From the NCBI GenBank assembly GCA_023374025.1, contig SIJG01000020.1, positions 1,249,948 through 1,313,947 of the forward strand: a stretch of 64,000 nt of DNA, given 5' to 3'. Within the stretch, counting starts at the first letter, position 1. Each line of letters opens with the position of its first letter. This DNA comes from Heterodera schachtii. Taxonomy: Eukaryota; Nematoda; Chromadorea; Rhabditida; Heteroderidae. The translations under genes and the position numbers were made by a program. A model generated the notes under the pieces. It had not been told where the DNA came from, made no database searches, and worked only from the letters and a program-made list of their open reading frames with translations. Positions 46,940-58,254 of the stretch are shown here, piece after piece.

Positions 46940-48620
46940 TTCACAATAAATACAGAAGAAAATGAGCAAAACATAAATTTGGAAGTGAAAAATCCGAACA
47001 AAAAAATAAAAATTGAAGAGAAAAATAACGAGAAGGACACCACCACCAGCAGCAGCAGCAATTATTCGGATTATTCTGCTTCATCTGCTGATAATTCTGC
47101 TGATGGTGAGGAAATGGACTCAATTTGTTTGGGTGCCGATAAAACTTTAAAAAACTTTACAAATTTTACTTTATTCTGTTGCCGTACATTAAAATTCGAA
47201 ATGAATGTCTTAATTTGTTGGACCATTCAGATTTTATAAAATCTCCTGATTATTTGTAATTATTTGTTTAAAATAAATGATAAGAAATTAAGGAAATACA
47301 GAGGAAAGTGACTCAGAAATTCATGCAAAACTGAAAGAATATCAAAGAATTAAAAAAGAAAACCCAAAATTTAGTGACGAAAAAATTGCTAAAAAACATT
47401 TTGGCGTCAACCCAAAAACATTGTACAAATGGAAAGTGAAATTTGACTATCAAAGTAAGCTAATGCTTAACAGTAATAATTAGGGATTGATATTTTGGTG
47501 ATTATTTTCAAAATTTTCTAAAGTCCTTAAAAAATGCAATAAAAAAAGAATAAAAAGCAAACCAAACCTTACAAATAGGATTCAAATTTTCAAAGCATAT
47601 CCCCTAAAGAGGATTTTCTACAAAATTTCAAAAATTAAACATTTAGCTGAATTTACATAAATTCTATAAATTAAGAAAGACAACATTCGCACGAAGAAAT
47701 TGCAAAAATAATCAAATTATATAAAAACTGAAAGAAAAAAACATGGAATTTACCGACAAAAAATTTGCCGATAAATTTGGCATCACCACCACAACACTAA
47801 TGACTTGGAAAAACAATTTTGGGCTTGAAAGTAAGTTTTTTGTAGTAACAAAAATTCTTAATATTTGTTAAGAATGCCATACGTTCTCCAGTGGAGAACA
47901 AATACAGAAATTCATGGACAAATATCATAAAATCAAGGATAATTATCCGAATATTACCGACGCAAAAATTGCGAAACATTTTGGAATACATCGGCGAACA
48001 TTATATTTGTGGAAGAAGAAATATGGACACATGAAAAGCAATTACTCTTTATTTATATTTAATTATTCATTATTGAGATGATTTTCTCAGCATTTGCTCT
48101 TTTTGTTTTCGTCACAGTTTTTTGTTCGGTTACCAAAAAAGGAAAAATCATTTTCAAAAAATTTTTATTGTACGAAAACTCAGAGATATAAGTATTAATT
48201 TAATTCTTTTATAGAATAATTTGCGAATAATTATTACCTATTTAAGAGCCAAATCCTTTCTATACTGAAAAGGATAAATTTAATGTGATCAAATGCTACA
48301 AAAAGCTGGTAAAAAGTGGAGATTATGCGAACGATTATGAAATTGCAAAAAAATTAAACATTCATCGGACAACTCTGAACAGATGGAAAAAAGAATTTGG
48401 TTTAGAAAGTAAATTTTAAACATTAATTAGCATATAATGATAGAAATATATAGATAATTAATAAAAATATTAAAACTTACAAAAGCATAAATTATGTAAA
48501 ACAATTGAAAAAGCAAAACAAAGAAATGAGTGATAAAAAAATAACAGAACAATTAAAAATAAACAAAAAAACATTGAAAAATTGGAAATTTGAAATTGGA
48601 AAAGCGGGCCTTAAAAGGTA
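46940..48620 (+). pseudogene. Decayed second copy of the tandem-HTH gene
   Basis: Colinear with the 6-8 kb gene but on the other strand. It lacks the signal-peptide exon and the start of exon 2, beginning at ENEQNINLEVKNP, and lacks the poly-Glu exon. HTH unit 1 is open (KIAKKHFGVNPKTLYKWK, 47300-47455). Unit 2 has one A fewer than the intact gene (about 47733), so TATAAAAACTGA creates a stop. Units 3 and 4 are open (KIAKHFGIHRRTLYLWKKK; EIAKKLNIHRTTLNRWKKEF). Unit 5 is damaged before EMSDKKITEQLK. Same GC donor after unit 3. Confidence 0.8.
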
Positions 48621-49246
48621 ACATTTGAATATTCAATAATATTTTTAATTTTTTGCTCAGTCTGATCGGGGCATTCATTTTCAAATTCCATGCGATATTT
48701 TAGCCGAATATTTTTAAATCGAATTTCAAATTACTAGAAAGAAAAAGTCACGATTTTCATTTTTAAAATTATTATTCAATTACCTACTTCGCCTCGTCTT
48801 TTTTTTCGCTTTTTTGCGTCTCATTTTTCTCTAATTTTTTCCCCATTTTCGTGCCGTCGTCATCCCCTGCCAATTATCCGCTGCTTTATATTCTTTAACA
48901 TTTATTTGTCCGTTTTTGTTGCCTTTGAAAATCTATATTTTTTTTCCTGGACTGTGGAGGACCTGAAACGCACGAAAAACATGTTTTAGCTTGGTTTTAG
49001 AGCTTTAGGATGGATTTTATATCCATTTTCCATATTTGCCATTTAGGTCCATATTTTGGCATTTTTCCAAAAAACCTCTATTTGAACTGCCCCCATCAGC
49101 TAAATTTGCCGGTTTGACCAACTATGTACATAAATATGTAAAAAAAATCCCAAAAAAAAAACCCCCAAATATGTAAATAAATTTTTATTAAATGGTTATA
49201 TTTTTTTAACTAGCGGGTGCGTGAACCGTCGGGTATTTAGTGGGGA
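48621..49246. other. Non-coding interval
   Basis: No gene seen. AT-rich with scattered TTTTTCGTGCC phrases similar to MITE interiors. Confidence 0.35.
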
Positions 49247-49690
49247 TAAAGCGCTTCGCGCTTCTTGAGCTTCGCTACCTAGATAAGCTATCTGGTTGTA
49301 TAAGAGATTTGGAATTTTGAAAAAATTTGCAGGGTTTTAAGGCCGATTCGCGCACGTTTCTAATTTTGTTGGGCATTTTCTGCCGCTTCACGGCCTCAGA
49401 CGGGCGCTTCGTGCCCGTATTAAATTTGGTGATTTTTAGGCCGCTTCGCGGCCTCGAGCGGGCGCTTCGCGCCCGTTTTAAATTTTGTTGGGCTTTGACG
49501 GGCGCTTCGCGCCGGTTTTTTAAATTTGTTGAGCTCAGACGGGCGCTTCGCGCCCGTTTCTAAATTTTCAGATTTTTAGGCCGCTTCGCGGCCTCGAGCG
49601 GGCGCTTCGCGCCCGTTTTTTAAATTTTGTTGGCCTTGGACGGGCGCTTCGCGCCCGTTATTAAATTTAGTTGGACTCAGACTGTCGCTT
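49247..49690. repeat. Cluster of short perfect palindromes with GCTTCGC cores
   Basis: At least eight hairpin-forming words in 440 bp: AGCGCTTCGCGCT, GGCCGCTTCGCGGCC and CGGGCGCTTCGCGCCCG, each separated by AT-rich TAAATTTTGTTGG-like spacers. Some copies have one compensated or uncompensated change (GGGCGCTTCGTGCCC). No ORF needed to explain them. Confidence 0.8.
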
Positions 49691-51640
49691 CGTATAACCT
49701 GGGTGGGAGAGGTGCAACCACAGCTGGAATAATAATTTTTAAAAATTTTAAAATAAATTAATCCTTCATCTATTGCAAATAATGTTAAGCATATAATTAT
49801 TTTTTTTAATTGAAATCGAAATGAAATTATTTTTTGACAAATTCAAATAAAAATAAAACATTAAATTAATTAAATAAAAAAAATTAATTAATTTAAATAA
49901 AACATACATCAAAAATAATTTAATTTAAATTAAAATTTTTATTATTATTAATAAAATAAAAACTACTTTAAATCAATTAAAAAGGTGGTAAAATAAAAAT
50001 AATATACACCGCCCGGTTTCGAACTTGCCCCCCCCCAAAAAATGATGCCTCAGAATCCCCAATCACACGGGGATTCTGAGGCCTTGACGATGTCATAACT
50101 GAAATCTGATTACATATTCGTGATCAGCGTCCTAAATTGGCCTAAAAGACATATTTTTTGAAGATTTCTGATAAAAAAATTTTTACTCAAAAATCCTGGT
50201 CACCCCCCTTTGGTCCCGAATCCCAAAATCACTTTTATTTTTATAACAATTTTTAAAAATGTGATAAAAATCTAAAATAAATTTTATCTTATAGAGCAAA
50301 AAATTGCCGATTTTTGTAGTATTTTAATTTTCCAGAGTGACTTTTCAGAACCGAGGTATAAAAATTTTTCTGAGAAATCGAATTTTTCCAGAAATTCTGG
50401 AATAACTTTTTTCTTTTTAGAGATAGAAATTCCTAATAAATCCAATAAAATTCTTCTTATTTTTCGCTATTTTTAAAGCTTTATTACATGAAAATCGTCA
50501 CACAATGAAATGAGCTATGAATTTTCAAATTTTAACCCAAATTTCCAAGGGCCAAAAAACTGCCAAAAAATAAAGAATTTTTAAAAAATTCCAAAAAATA
50601 TGAAACTGAAAATTAACATCATATTCGTGCTCAGCACCATAAATTACCCCAGAAAAATATTTTTGACCCCTATTTTCGTCCGAAAAAAAATTCCGGAAAA
50701 TTTCTAGGGGGCCTAGCTCAAAAATTTGTGAAAATTTCCGCCCATATAGCACACCGTTCAATAAAGCTCAAAAAGCTCTACAATTTTGCTCTAAGCAAAC
50801 CAATTTTTGGTTAAAACCGACTCCTGACGAGTTATGGGCCCGGGACTCAAATGTCCCGCTCAGGCCAAAATTTTTTTCTATTTCCGGGAAAAAATCGAAA
50901 TTTTTTCGAAAAAATACCATTCGATAGAGCTCGAAAAACTGTTGCTTGAAAGTGGTCTCCGTTTTTCTGAGAAAAATCGGAAAAAAATCCTAAAATTCAA
51001 AAACCCCAAAACCTACTTTTAGGCCTAACTCGAGAAATTTTGAAAATTTTCAAAATTTTAAAATCTGGAAAAATCTAACTCACTGAGCTCTATAATAAGT
51101 CTGCTGGCGCCCCCCGCTCAGATCAAAGCTTAATGAGTTATTCGACGGGGACTGAACTGGACAAAGTTGGTACTGAAAAAGTCCACGAACCTACAGCCTT
51201 CCCTATTGTAGGTAGACGCCTGGAATTTTTTTTGTTTTTTAGAAAAGACTTCAACTTAGGACCCTATCAGCGGAAACTTTTTGATTAGAGTTTCAGAAAA
51301 AAAGTTACGGGCCTTCAAACGCAAGCAAAATCGGGAAATAAGCACCTGGTACTCAGTTGACACTCTGACAAAAAACCTATAGTTTTCCCAGATGTCCCGT
51401 CCCAAGACGCATAGGTATGCCAAATTTCAGCCCCCTAGCTATTCCCGGTCTTGAGATTTCCTTTTTGCCAACGAAACCCCTTGTCGATATAACATATATT
51501 GAAAAACCCTCGTTAAGTATGAAATAGGAACAAAATGCCATAAAAATTACTTAAATAGTCTTACATAGATAGAATCACTTTTAGTATTTTAAATGTTAGT
51601 TTTTTGGTATTTTTTCGTGGGTATTTTTCGCAGTTGACAA
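49691..51640. other. Non-coding region with one strong hairpin
   Basis: No gene supported. At 50047-50082 a perfect 14-bp inverted repeat, GCCTCAGAATCCCC, has an 8-base loop. The rest is AT-rich with many GAAAATTT and AAAATTTTC phrases, probably old transposon sequence. Confidence 0.45.
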
Positions 51641-52060
51641 TAAATTTGAAAATTTTGGTATCATTCGTCGAAAGCTATTGTTGAGAAGCTTTTTCTAAGA
51701 AATTGCTAACCGATTGGATGAGTTAGAAAAAAGATACGGCGTTCAAAACTTTGTTTTTTGGATCAATTTTCAATGGGTTTTGTCCCGCAGATTGTTGCCA
51801 CCCATTCAAATTCCAAAAAAGAAAAAACTTCAAAATTTCGACTAATTTAAACTTTTTCGCAATTTTCATGTATAACTTTGTTGGTAATTGTCTGATCGCG
51901 AAGTGATAGCTTAGAACTAGCTGTGAACATGTTTTAGCTTTCGATGATACTACCAACAATGTTGGATTTGGATCCAAAGAAAAAAGTAATAGCCAAAAAA
52001 AATGCAAATTTTTGAAAATCTGTACACAGATAATTAACAAGTACCCATTTTTTTACTGAA
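51641..52060. mobile_element. Foldback-like element with ATCATTCG-AAAGCT core
   Basis: TTTTGGTATCATTCG TCGAAAGCT at about 51655 and GCTTTCGATGATACTACC at about 51938 are inverted relative to each other. AAAAAAGTAATAGCC near 51981 also matches the end of the element at 59.7-60.2 kb. No coding frame. Confidence 0.5.
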
Positions 52061-52281
52061 AGTTCGAAAGTTTGACTTTTGTTTGAATTCTGGTCCGGGG
52101 TTTTGTCAGATTCGTGATCTGCGACCTCAAAACTCGAGTAAACGTTTTTTATGACTATTTTGCTCGATTGCCACTAAAAATTTTTTTTCATGATTTTGTT
52201 TTTTTTTAATATGTACAATGGGGAAAAAGGAATTTTTTTCCATTTTATCATATGTGGCACAAATGGATAAATGCGTTACAA

Positions 52282-52432
52282 TGTGAAGTGAAGTTAGCAG
52301 AAAATGGGACATATGCATTACATTGTGAAGTGAAGTTAGCAGAAAATGGGACATATGCATTACATTGTGAAGTGAAGTTAGCAGAAAACGGGACATATGC
52401 ATTACATTGTGAGGTGAAGTTAGCACAAAATG
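52282..52432 (+). repeat. 42-bp tandem repeat, about 3.6 copies
   Basis: Unit ACATTGTGAAGTGAAGTTAG followed by CAGAAAATGGGACATATGCATT. Copies differ by one or two bases. It is the subterminal repeat of the composite element. Confidence 0.9.
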
Positions 52433-52449
52433 ATACAGAATAGGCACAA

Positions 52450-53285
52450 TTACTGACGACGCAAAACAATCTCGATCAGTGACAAAGCAAATTGCGAGAT
52501 CGATGGCCCATCCAACTGGTTCAGAAGATTCTGCGCGTGCCCGCCTCCTTCGTTGTTAGTGTGAAGAGCCGCCACCATCTGGTCCGCTGCCAACACGAGA
52601 CGGTAACTTGCTGGGATGATTGCGTCGTTTTGGCGCCGGATTTCTCTCTCCAGTTCCTTGGATGTGCGTGCGCTCTCCTCCATTGCCGTTGCGGTCCTTT
52701 CCAAAGCTGTTGCGCACCGCTCTCCTGCATTTGCGAGCCTCTCCAAAAGAGCACTGTTTTCGAGAAGCACCTGAAATTTAAAAAGCTTATTTTTTGTTAT
52801 AATGTAAAAAAGCATTATACTCGGCTTTTGGCATTGTCCGAGTCCAACTGCTTTTCGCCGGGCACTCCATTCTGCGCACGTTCAGTGGCATTGTCGTCCA
52901 AACGTTCGTCGCCGGGCACTCCATTCTGCGCATGTTCAGTGGCATTGTCCGAGTCCAAACGTCGGTCGCCGGGCACTCCATTCTGCACACGTTCAGTGGC
53001 ATTGTCCGAGTCCAAACGTCGGTCGCCGGGCACTCCATTCTGCACACGTTCAGTGGCATTGTCCGCGTCCAAAGGTTCGTCGCCGGGCACTTCATTCTGC
53101 GCACGTTCAGTGGCATTGTTCGCGTCCAAAGGTTCGTCGCCGGACAATCCGTCCTGCTGCTGTTCGTTCATTCCATTGTTCGGCCTAGAAGCAATAAGTT
53201 CCTGAAATTTGAAAAATTTTTTGTTAAACTGTGGTAAACAATGCATTATTACTTGCGATCGGTTCTTCATATCCGTGTAGCGCAT
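52450..53285 (-). CDS. Unrecognised 244-residue protein with 19-residue tandem repeats
   Basis: Three exons with consistent phase: 53285-53253 (MRYTDMKNRSQ), 53201-52821 and 52770-52450. The middle exon holds about six to seven copies of a 57-bp unit encoding LDSDNATERVQNGVPGDRR. The last exon is helical and probably coiled-coil: LLENSALLERLANAGER, CATALERTATAMEESART, LEREIRRQNDAIIPASYRLV, ending EIVLRRQ. The stop lies against the left inverted end of the composite element. A decayed relative sits at 60370-60620. The dispersed copies and position suggest a transposon-associated gene. Function unknown; no catalytic motif seen. Confidence 0.62.
52855..53160 (-). repeat. 57-bp in-frame coding repeat
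   Basis: GGTCGCCGGGCACTCCATTC on the + strand recurs every 57 bp (54 in one copy). All changes keep the frame and most alter one residue. Confidence 0.9.
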
Positions 53286-53751
53286 TTGGGCAACGAATAT
53301 CGGCAGAGGGAGGCAAATGCTGATATTGGAAAATAAGGCAAGCAAATGGAAGAGCCAAAGACGGAGGCAAATTCTGATATTGGAGAATAAGGCAAATGGA
53401 AGAAACCCTAACAATTTCTTATTTATATACTCTTCCCACGCTAGTGAGGGAAGAACTGTTGGTTGCCGATTAATGACTAAATTTTCTTTATGGCAGATAC
53501 ATATAGGTATTCAAAAAATACTTGGCTTAATGTTCTTTGAATAAAAAAAAATACAATGGGCGGATTCTGCGGGATCCCGCACAAAAAACCATATTTGGGG
53601 ATTTCGCTGCGGGTTTAGGATTAAACATTTCAAACAAAAAAATTATCGGCAGATTTGAAAAATTATCGGCAGATTTGAAATAAATCTATCAAATAAGTTC
53701 AAGGAGTGTAAATTTGTTATTGCTTAGACTATTGACAATGTTTTAATCCAG
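53286..53751. other. Spacer with small tandem duplications
   Basis: GAGGCAAAT, CTGATATTGGA and AATAAGGCAA form a roughly 50-bp direct duplication at 53307-53400. AAATTATCGGCAGATTTGA is duplicated at 53638-53682. No supported exon. Confidence 0.5.
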
Positions 53752-54062
53752 AACAAAAACTGAACCAATTAAATTATGCAACAACAAAAGTCGCCCATTG
53801 GGCCATCGATTTGTTTGAATTTCGGAACGGAAATGAAGAGGCTCAATGCATGGAATGTGGAAAAAGGTTGAATTATTTTCAAATTAATGTAGAATCACGG
53901 ATATTTCTCTGGCAGTTGGGAAAGTACAGATGCTATGACCGCACACATTATGGACAAACACCCGCACTATGCGGCAAAACTGTTGGCCAAACAGCTCGAA
54001 TTTGACGGAGGAAGCTGCCATTTGCAGCAAATTGCAAAAGTGGAGAGGGCGGAAGAGACTGA
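53752..54062 (+). CDS. BED-type zinc finger, two exons, partial gene
   Basis: Exon 53752-53866 encodes VAHWAIDLFEFRNGNEEAQC then MECGK. The intron (GTTGAATT to GGCAG) joins to exon 53916-54062 (SWESTDAMTAHIMDKHPHYA). Together they form C-x2-C followed by H-x4-H in the order of a BED or C2H2-like finger, with the aromatic residues typical at the start. BED fingers occur in hAT transposases and in host chromatin proteins. The frame ends at a good donor, GTGAGT, at 54063. The first and last exons of the gene were not established. Confidence 0.55.
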
Positions 54063-54559
54063 AGTGAGTGGAAAAGGAAAAAGGCAAATTGGAAATGGAA
54101 GAAGTGCTCACAAAAAAGAAGCTGGACTATTACGTAAAAATGTTGCGGCACTTTTGCTGTTTAATGCCCCCCAAAAAATATAAAAAGTGGGTCCTTTTAT
54201 TTTGTTAAAAATTTTTTTGTCATTAGTCGAGAAAATTTTCACGGGCATTTCGGAGGGCTAAAACGAACCTGACAGCTCTTGCAATTCCAAATCTCTTCAA
54301 AAAGGTCCTCATTTTAGATTTTTCTGGGGCCCTAAACAGCAAAAATGCCAAAAAAAAATTTCGCGGCTCGGAATCTTTGTTTCAAAAGTCTGGCAATTTT
54401 TTAACGCTCTGTTTAATAGAAAAAAATAATAGTGACCAACTTCAACTCCTCCTAATGGTGACAAAATGGGCTTTTCAAGAGCTTGGCAGTTTTTTAATGG
54501 AAATTCGAAAATTAAAAATAAATATAAAAATTAATTGGGTTCAAAAAACAATACCCCGA

Positions 54560-55182
54560 TGATTTTTACTGTGACATTTTTGTCAAAAATAAACGTTCTA
54601 TCAATTAACATCAGTGCCATTCGTTCGTCGTCGGCGGTGCCGCCGGTACAAACGACTGAAAGTGCCAACGACACAAAAGGGAAAGAGAGTGACGACGGCA
54701 ATTGTTGTTTGGATTATGCCGCGTGCAATGGCAGCACATCGGAAACATTTTCGACCACTTCCTCCGTCACTTCAGCATCACATCAGTCTGAGTCCAAGCA
54801 CAGTTCGCCTCGGCTGACTCCGAATTTCCAAAATGCCAATGCCGTCGCCTTCGTCCGGGCGTCGGCATCGCCTCCCCAACTTTTCCCATTGTTGGACACA
54901 ACAAATGCTGCCGAGGACATCAACAGCAGTTTCTGCACGCTGTCGACGACGGCGACACCAACGACGGCACGCCACCCAAAAGCGGAAACAACGGCACAGG
55001 GCACTGATGAGGCCCCCAGTGATGGCAACAATCCGGCCATTTTCAAGGACAAATTTGGCAAAGAGTGGCGCCTGCTCGTCCAAACCGATGTCGCACAGTT
55101 GGACCAAATCGCCGACCAAAACTTTTTACGTCGCAAAGGGACGCCGAAATATGACGGGCGCATTTGCTTAAGGTGCTGACAA
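54560..55182 (+). CDS. Ser/Thr-rich exon with possible zinc-binding C-terminus
   Basis: A roughly 200-codon open frame, rich in Ser, Thr, Ala and Gln, ends KDKFGKEWRLLVQTDVAQLD, then LRRKGTPKYDGRICLRC and TGA. A similar motif, DKFGKQWPW with AYCLNCE in a shifted frame, occurs at about 56085-56200. This suggests a repeated domain with a terminal CxxC. It may be part of the same gene as the BED finger. Boundaries are uncertain; the 5' end (54535-54620) looks intronic. Confidence 0.4.
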
Positions 55183-56465
55183 TGAGTGGTCAACCGCAGT
55201 ACAGCAATTTTGCTGCCAAGTTTTTCCATGCCATTGCTTAATTTTGATTTGGTGATGGTGCCGTGCCATCCAAGAAAATCTCCCATTTTGGGGTTTTTAA
55301 AAGAAATTTAATCGGAGCCATCCGGGGGATGATTCAGTTATATAATGGCATCACCGCCCATTCGCTTGGTCACTTTCAGTTATTGCTGGAGCGGTCCTTC
55401 GTCGTCCGCTGAGCCGTGTCCCCACCGGGGACTGTTTTTGCCGGAGCGGCAAGCGCTGTTCTATCGTTGAACACACAATCATCCAACAGCAACAACACCG
55501 GCAGAAGCATCAGCAAAGACGACGCCCAAAGCGGCATCGAAGAAACAGCAAAATGCCAGTGCCAAAAGGGGAGAGGAGGGGGCTGTTATTCAGCGACAAC
55601 CATGGCACAGCAGCGGCAAAGCGGTTGTTGTGCCAGCAATAAGGACACGGTGTCGCCATTTTCTGCCGCACTGCCCGACATTGGTGCGATGGCAATTTGT
55701 TCAGGGGGACGGGGGGGAGAACAGGAGGAACATTCCGATGGATGCCAAATTTGGGCGAAAGGAGCGCCCTCTTCATTCGAATGGGGAGCTATTTTGAGTA
55801 CCAGGACAAGTCATAGATTTATAATTGTACATCGTAAATGTATCTTAAGATTTTGAAATTTACTAAAATGGGAGCAATTCTGCTGCTGCTTTTCATCCCT
55901 TGGTACATAAATCGGAGTGATTAAACGATCAAAATTCTAACAAAAATAAACTCCGGTTGTTAATTGTATGTCAGCAAATTAACTCAAAAACTCTGTTTTG
56001 TAGACAATGCCATCTTCGATGAACACAAAATCAGCGTGATCAACACGGGAATGATCAGCCACAGTTTGGCACCGCCGCCGCCGTCGCATTGTGACAAATT
56101 TGGCAAACAATGGCCGTGGCTTTTCGCTTTGGACGACATGACGAGGACCCGGAGAGAATGCGACAATTCCGACAAGCCTATTGCTTAAATTGTGAAAGGT
56201 GAGCAGCGAGGGGGGGGGGGGGGCAAACGGACGAATTTCGTGTGCATAGGCAGTGCCAGGACAAAAAGTGAATCTCGCGAATTATAAGCAGTTTCAGAAC
56301 AAAGAAAAGAGGGGAGGGGCTTGGGTTGGTATTTCATAGAGCCAGGTGGCCCTAAATGGAGAAACTGGCATCGACATTCAATGACGAGAAATTTTAATAA
56401 AATAACGCATTATTTATACTGTTTTTAAAATTTGCTCTTCTAATTTCAGGTGATTCTCGGAGACA
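55183..56465 (+). other. Possible further exons, unresolved
   Basis: Balanced-composition coding-like sequence at 55416-55856 and 55986-56204. The latter contains DNAIFDEHKISVINTGM and a second FGKxW motif and ends at a donor, GTGAGC, after a one-base frame slip. A run of about 13 G lies at 56210-56222. No confident gene model. Confidence 0.35.
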
Positions 56466-56529
56466 GTGAAAATGGGTCCAATGGAGAAAAGCAGTGATCA
56501 GCCGGATGATGAAACAGATGCACGTGCAC

Positions 56530-57145
56530 TTGAGCGGAACACAACGGAATTGGACCGGAGCGCAACTGCACTTGAGCGGAGCGCAACTGCACTGAGCGGA
56601 ACACAACTGCACTGGAGAGCACTGAGCGGAACACAACTGCACTGGAGAGGAGCGGAGCGCAACTGCATGGAACGGAGCGCAACTGCACTGGAGCGGAGTG
56701 CAACTGCACGAGCGGAACGCAACTGCATGGAACGGAGCGCAACTGCACTGGAGCGGAGTGCAACTGCACTGGAACGGAGCGCAACTGCACTGGAGCGGAA
56801 CGCAACTGCACTGGAGCGGAGCGCAACTGCACTGGAGCGGAGCGCAACTGCACTGGAGCGGAGCGGAGCGCAACTGCACTAAGCGGAACACAACGGAATT
56901 GGAGCGGAGCGCAACTGTACTTGAGCTGAGCGCAACTGCATGGAACGGAGCGCAACCGCACTGGAGTGGAGGGCAACTGCACTGGAGTGGAGGGCAACTG
57001 CACTGGAGCGGAGCGCAACTGCGTGAAGTCGAGCGCAACTGCACTGGGGCGGAGTGCAACTGCACTGGAGTTGAGCGCAACTGCGTGAAGTGGAGCGCAA
57101 CTGCACTGAAGCGAGTGCAACTTCACTGGGGCGGAGTGCAACTGC
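56530..57145 (+). repeat. 21-bp coding minisatellite (ERSATAL units)
   Basis: CTGGAGCGGAGCGCAACTGC is repeated about 28 times with variants. On + the frame reads ERSATALERSATAL, later shifting to SGAQLHW because of indels. The peptide resembles ERCATALERTATAM in the minus-strand gene 4 kb away. On - the same DNA reads as Cys/Ser/Pro-rich frames, which I treat as shadows. Confidence 0.85.
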
Positions 57146-57321
57146 AGCATTTTTTGATACCAAAATCGTTAAGGTCAACCGAATTTGACAAACTTGCGAA
57201 AAAACACTTAGACCATATACTTATGTTGCATACTGTACATCGTCACTGATTGTGCCTATCCTGTATCATATTTGTGCTAACATTCACTTCACATTGTAAC
57301 GCATATATCCCATTTTCGGCT

Positions 57322-58254
57322 AGAGTTGGATTCAAGGGGTAAACCAAAAATACGTTTAATGGTTCTTAAATGGCGTATAATTAATAGATATGATCATTTT
57401 TTGCCGCAAAACTGTCAATTTCTTGGCGAAATGCAATTTTTTTTTTCGAAAAAATGGACAAAATTGGGCAATTGTAGCCTTTTAAAGGGGTCAAACCAAC
57501 ACACATCTAGTATCATTCGAAAGCTCTTGACGAGTTAAGTCTAAAAATCAAAGAAAAAAGTCCAACCGACGCCATCTAAGCACCGGAACAACTGAGTCCC
57601 AACGGAAATGGACATTTCAGTACCAAAGAAAAAATGGATGGGCAAAAAATATTTTAAAAAGCAAAATTCGCAAAAGGGAGCATGCGAAGACGGAGCAAGT
57701 AGTGGGGCGAGACGAAGGGCAGAGGAAGCAGTCTGACGAGCGCCACAGGCGGTTGACTGCGGGGCGGGGGCCCGAAGGGCCCCCGCCAATCAGTCAACCG
57801 CCTGCGGATCACGCGCGGAATTCTTCCGTAGCCCGTAGTCTCGCCCCACCTACTGGCCGCCGTAGTCGAGTGTGCGGCGGTTTTTTAGCGCAATACTCGA
57901 TATTCAAGGCTAAAACATTTTTTATGTTCTATAAAAAAAATAATTTTTTAACTATTCACTTGGTACTGAAATGTCCATTTTCGTTGGGACTCAGTTGTTC
58001 CGGTGCTTAGATGGCGTCGGTTGGACTTTTTTCTTTGATTTTTAGACTTAACTCGTCAAGAGCTTTCGAATGATACTAGATGTGTGTTGGTTTGACCCTT
58101 TTAAAAGGCTACAATTGTCCATTTTTTCGAAAAAAAAAATTGCATTTCGCCAAGAAATTGACAGTTTTGCGCCAAAAAATGATCATATCTATTAATTATA
58201 CGCCATTTAAGAACCATTAAACGTATTTTTGGTTTACCCCTTGAATCCAACTCT
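57322..58254. mobile_element. Nearly perfect foldback element, 300-bp arms
   Basis: Left arm 57322-57626 and right arm 57958-58254 are inverse copies with only a few differences, beginning AGAGTTGGATTCAAGGGGTA. The centre has further nested palindromes: AGTGGGGCGAGAC with GTCTCGCCCCAC, CAGGCGGTTGACTG with CAGTCAACCGCCTG, and GGGGGCCCGAAGGGCCCCC. It sits inside the right inverted end of the composite element. Confidence 0.9.

Noticed and set aside
53286..53416. Upstream extension of the 244-residue protein through hydrophobic frames
   Set aside because: An ATG at 53285 with three in-phase exons explains the gene; the extension is tandem duplicated spacer.
56394..57150. Minus-strand Cys/Ser/Pro-rich frames of over 200 codons
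   Set aside because: Shadows of the 21-bp ERSATAL minisatellite on the + strand.
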